Shown here: positions 60,188 to 64,000 of the stretch, one piece after another
How the letters are laid out: each line of letters starts with the position of its first letter
Numbering within the stretch: the first letter of the stretch is position 1
From: Eunapius fragilis
Taxonomy: Eukaryota; Porifera; Demospongiae; Spongillida; Spongillidae
Length of the DNA stretch: 64,000 nucleotides
Reading direction: 5' to 3'
Assembly (NCBI GenBank): GCA_963681505.1
Contig: OY811976.1
Span: forward strand, 5,198,003 to 5,262,002
Program-made: the position numbers and the translations under genes
Notes under the pieces: generated by a model
What the model saw: only the letters and a program-made list of their open reading frames with translations
Database searches by the model: none
What the model was told of the DNA's origin: nothing

Positions 60188-60953
60188 ACAATTTTTTTGG
60201 GAATGGGCACGAGAAGTAGGTTCTTTGTTTGTCTGGAAGCGCATAGTTTAATGACATGAAACTAGCATGAAAACGTAGATCTTGGTGTTGTCGTTCGATT
60301 GCTGCAACGAGATAAGTGATCCGTTTCTCCGTTGTCCCTCCCGACGCGATTTAAATTTTTTAATGACATTCATCATTCCTCAATCAATCCTATATTGAAC
60401 CTGCTGACGCAGGTTCAGATACTTGTATAAGATTTCCGCTCGAAGTCGGATAGTTTTTCACTGAGAGATAAGTGCTAATTTTTCATTATTATATATGGCA
60501 GCATTGCTATATGCGCCTTCGCACGGGAGGGCCCCCTCCCGCACCCACCCCCTTCCTGTGCCCAACCCCACCCCCAAAATTCCTGGATCCGCCCTCGTAA
60601 GACTTCCATTTTAAGCCGCTCGACTCCCCCCCCCCCCCCCCCCCCCAACCCTGTCTACGCACCTGTTACGACATATATCCAGGTTAGAATATGCTCCCTG
60701 CGCCTACACCGAACCCGTGACGCACCTCAGAAATAATGACTTGATGTACTTCATCGCCTGCTTCATACGCATTCCATTGTCTTGGGTGCTTGGCTTCGAA
60801 TTATCAGCATCTTCCGCGGCAGCTGTTGTGGTAGAGCTCTGTAAGTGTGACTGTTGTTGGTCTATATGATCAGCCATCGATCGATGACCGTAAATTTCCC
60901 GTTCCCAGTCCCTTTTAATAAGTTTGCCATAGCATAGATTAATAATTGGCTAT

Positions 60954-61106
60954 AGACCTTATTCGATGAACGATGAATTGCATTTATTTACTTTTGATTG
61001 GAATAGGATCCCTCCAGTACTTGTATATTGAAGGAATGGTATTGGAGGAATACCGTTAATCCAATTGAACGCATTACAATGAGTTCATCGTTCATCGAAT
61101 ACAGTG
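60954..61106. mobile_element. 153-bp MITE with ATTCGATGAACGATGAA ends
   Basis: Inverted repeats ATTCGATGAACGATGAA and TTCATCGTTCATCGAAT. The other duplication copy (near 1673) lacks it and reads straight across, so this is an insertion at a TAT-type target (TAT on both sides). Confidence 0.8.
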
Positions 61107-61789
61107 TATTCCATTCAATGACCGTACAGGGCTGTTAGTGGTTGGAATCTAGGTTTATATTACGGTACCTGTCTATGTGAAGAAACTCCTTATTACAGAC
61201 CCCTTACACGCCCAAATTTTGGTCGAGCATATTATTTATAAAAGGATACACGTCGGCGGCGGTCCCACAAATTGAACACATTCCGATATTGCAAGCCACC
61301 CGTAAATTTAGAACGAGTCAATCAGCGATGTTTTGCCAAGATCATGAATATTAATTATAGCCCCCCCCCCCCCCCAAATTTTTGTGATTGACTACAACCT
61401 CTTATTTATAATGAACACTCATTCTTTAAATTGCGCAGCATGTTTATGCGCAAGCAGTGTTTATATCGCTACGCAGCACTTAACTGGAATGGCGGGTAAG
61501 ATCCGATATTGCAGCCCTCCTGCACAAAGGCTGGAGGTAAGATTAGTCTTTTCGTACGCCAAAGGCATGCCAAAAATAGAATTGATGAACCACTTTTGTC
61601 GCCGAATTTTCTGAGTGTGGTGTGATCAAACAGTCTCACACAGTCCTAGCTATAGATCTGCCATGCTGGCCTATACTAGATGTGGTGTGAAGTGGGTAAC
61701 AACATCGCCCCCAGCGTGTTCTTGCTGCTCAGAGGACAGCTCTTTGATAACCACAGAATAAGACCAGCACCAAACGCTATAGTAATCTT

Positions 61790-63540
61790 GTGGGGATGCC
61801 AAAGAGATGTGAAGGCTGGTTGCTATGAAGGGCATGAGTGCACACCATCTCTTACTGGTGGGAGGATAGAGAAGCCAACACTGCTGAAGAGGGCCCCTGA
61901 GCAAGGCATAATGCAACTGCCTACAGGAGGAAATTAAGTGTATTCAGTATCACATATATTGTTATACCATACTAACAGGAGCGTAGGAATATAAACATGA
62001 TTGGGGGAACCCAGAGGATGTTTCCAATATAAATTCACTGTACCTTATATATATATATATAGCTCAAGGTCCCCCCCCCCAAGTTCCTACACCTATGACC
62101 TTGTACCAATGACATTCATGCATGTAACAAAAGCATGGCATCCAACCTCAGACAGCAAGGAAGGAGCATTGTCAGTGAGAGGGAAACCATCTGCCCTGAT
62201 GGAGAAGGAGGTGCTCACTCTGAGTGATGAAGTCTCTATTGGCATCACAAACATTGCAATTGAAAGTATTGGCGTATAAAAGCCGACCTGGCTATTTGCT
62301 GAAACAGAATAAGATAAAGCATTATACAAAACTATCAAAAAATGTTACTTGTCAAGGTGGCCCAAAGCATCAGGAGTTTCTCTAGCTGGGGAGGAGAGGA
62401 TGTGCAAACAAATTGTGAGCAGCAACCTGAAAGGAGAGATGGCTCTGTTTTGATTTCCTCACACTTCGAGTGGTGCTGAGCTTAAGGGGAGGTCCACTGG
62501 TTTATATTCCTGATCTGGTTCAAAGGTTGCTGACCTCTTGGTAGGGAATGATTGGTTAAGAGGTCAAGGCATAAGTCTTTTACAATAATTTTAACCAATG
62601 CAGGACAGGAGGGTTTACCTGGCATGATGTAGTCATTCCTGCTAGTGAGGTATAGTTAAAAATTGGAGGGAACAAAGAGAAGGCGGCTCATTCAAGATGA
62701 ACTCAGATAGTGAATGTTGCAGCTCCTAACTCTGTCCACAACACATGCATTGGTTTTTGGCGACGGGGGGCTGTGTCATTCATGCCAAGTTTACACGACT
62801 TGGCTTGGCAAAACACAGAAGTTACTGACAATGTACAGCATCTGCTGTGTATTGTCAAGGAACACCTGATCACTATAGCCCCACAAGGTGTAGCTGCCAT
62901 GCCCCCACCACATAAGAGGAAAAGATTATTTAGTCCTCACTCACATACGTCTTCAAACCCTTGTGCTCTGTGCACATAATTTATTATATAGAAGCCTGTA
63001 TGCCATGCAGGCAATCGACATGCAGCTATAGCTGTAGCTCTAAACCCTTCAGAGAAAAGAAAAACATGATGCATGATATATAAACATAACTTTTTTACCT
63101 TATCATATGCTTTTGTCTCACAAATAAGTATGTGCGGAATCACAGTGCATATGTTTATAGATATAAAACATGTTCTCATTGTGTTGCATTGCTGTGATTC
63201 TTAGACCATAAATTATGTCACTCTTTTTTGATGGTTAAATATATACATATGTTAATGTTGCCATATATGTCACAAACCCATTTTAAATTGACATTACTTT
63301 CATTAAACCATACCCCCTCCCCCCCCCCCCCCCCCCCCAACCCACAAAAATGAAATATTTTACACTACTGGGATGGCTGATTCTATCAAGTTTTGACCCA
63401 CACATAGTGATTATGTATATATGTTATATTTTTATGTGGGGAAAATGGTATTATTTTTCACTGTTATGGCACTGCAACGTCATAGTCTGGAGTCCCAGCA
63501 AGGTGATCCCATTAGACACTCCTCTTCTCCCTTGTTCTAA
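61790..63540. other. Unrecognised sequence
   Basis: Short frames (62001-62279, 62710-62979) have no motif I can name. 62041-62060 is a TA run and 63310-63337 a C-run. Confidence 0.4.
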
Positions 63541-63541
63541 A

Positions 63542-64000
63542 CATACTTGTCGCAGCAATAGCTAAAGACAATGATTGCTATACTATAGACTCCAGCTTCA
63601 GGTACCTAGATGATGGCATCCTAGCTGGCCCAAGGTCTGCTCTGCAGAGGGTTGTTCTAACAGGAAGGACCTTCCTTAGGGCTCTGCATCGACCTTCACG
63701 AGTGTGAGATATTCAGTCACAGCAATTGGAGGGATTTCCAGAGCTGATAAAAAGTCAAACAACCCCAGTTTTGAAGTCCTGGGAATCACAATTGGGGATA
63801 TAGAGTTCTGCACCACTATTATTTATACCAAGTGTGCAGAGTCCAGAACTCTTCTTGATAAACTGAGGAAGTTGGGGCAATTGACCCATGTGTGGCACTA
63901 ACTCTCATCCATCTTTGTAGAGGATTTTGCCATCTCAACCACTTAGCTCGTGGAACCCCTCCATCCCTTTCTGCAAAGGCCCTGGAGATGTTTGATGAGG
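63542..64000 (+). pseudogene. Reverse transcriptase fragment, runs off the window
   Basis: RYLDDGILAGP (about 63597-63630) is the catalytic YLDD box, followed after frameshifts by NNPSFEVLGITIGDIEFC, LLDKLRKLGQL and then CHLNHLARGTPPSLSAKALE near the right edge. The order is that of a degenerate RT of the kind common in sponge and coral genomes; I cannot assign its clade. Two frameshifts and a stop make it non-functional. Confidence 0.55.

Larger units (their letters stand above)
49237..61788 (+). repeat. Segmental duplication, copy 2
   Basis: Direct repeat of 1-3469, expanded by the 9.8-kb TIR element (50296-60100), about 310 bp at 60110-60418 and a MITE at 60954-61106, and lacking the MITEs at 1760 and 1996 and most of the sequence matching 2700-3280. 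The two copies allow insertions to be dated relative to the duplication. Confidence 0.85.

Overview
The window is eukaryotic nuclear DNA, most likely from a marine invertebrate. A demosponge is my best guess, but I cannot place it from sequence alone. The reasons are spliced genes with GT-AG introns (many only 50-60 bp), a metazoan iRhom gene, a sulfatase of animal type, abundant TACATGTA palindromes, and a dense mix of Ty3/gypsy, BEL/Pao, DIRS, piggyBac-like and TIR DNA transposons with many minisatellites.

Layout. 1-3469 is the first copy of a segmental duplication whose second copy lies at 49237-61788; it holds several MITEs. 3495-3851 holds two exons of a Rab-type GTPase. 4258-6767 is a large imperfect palindrome carrying, on opposite strands, copies of a transposon-associated domain and a 5' fragment of a RecQ-like helicase. 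8291-9926 is a GNS-type sulfatase broken by a 54-bp micro-transposon and a frameshift. 10651-15808 is the centrepiece: an apparently intact 5.16-kb DNA transposon with 87-bp identical terminal inverted repeats (left one enlarged by a 64-bp tandem duplication) and a perfect 9-bp target duplication. It carries two convergent spliced genes: a 998-aa zinc-finger/DUF6589-like putative transposase and a 432-aa RecQ-family helicase. This agrees with what I remember of the helicase-bearing Academ lineage (AcademH). The 54-bp insertion in the sulfatase has the same termini and also a 9-bp target duplication, so it is a minimal non-autonomous derivative of this family.

15809-24500 is gene-poor, with minisatellites, MITEs, a 1.8-kb TIR element and the last exons of a single-pass membrane protein. 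24552-36574 (minus strand) is a catalytically inactive rhomboid (iRhom/RHBDF) gene; its last intron holds a degraded Ty3/gypsy element that has kept its target duplication but lost nearly all of its 5' LTR. 37036-42260 is a nest of dead elements: a deleted BEL/Pao element, a DIRS-like element joined to it, a TIR element inside that, and a piggyBac-like remnant.

43763-61788 is dominated by tandem repeats. There is a 41-bp satellite of about 127 units, then the second segmental-duplication copy, which is interrupted by a 9.8-kb TIR element whose interior is almost entirely minisatellite (54-bp, 17/23-bp, 37-bp and ~160-bp units). The right edge (63540-64000) holds a decayed reverse transcriptase fragment.

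Few genes here work together as host pathways. The clearest functional pair is the putative transposase and RecQ helicase of the 10651-15808 element, which probably cooperate in moving it. Exon models were derived by eye from reading frames and splice consensus, with no transcript support.
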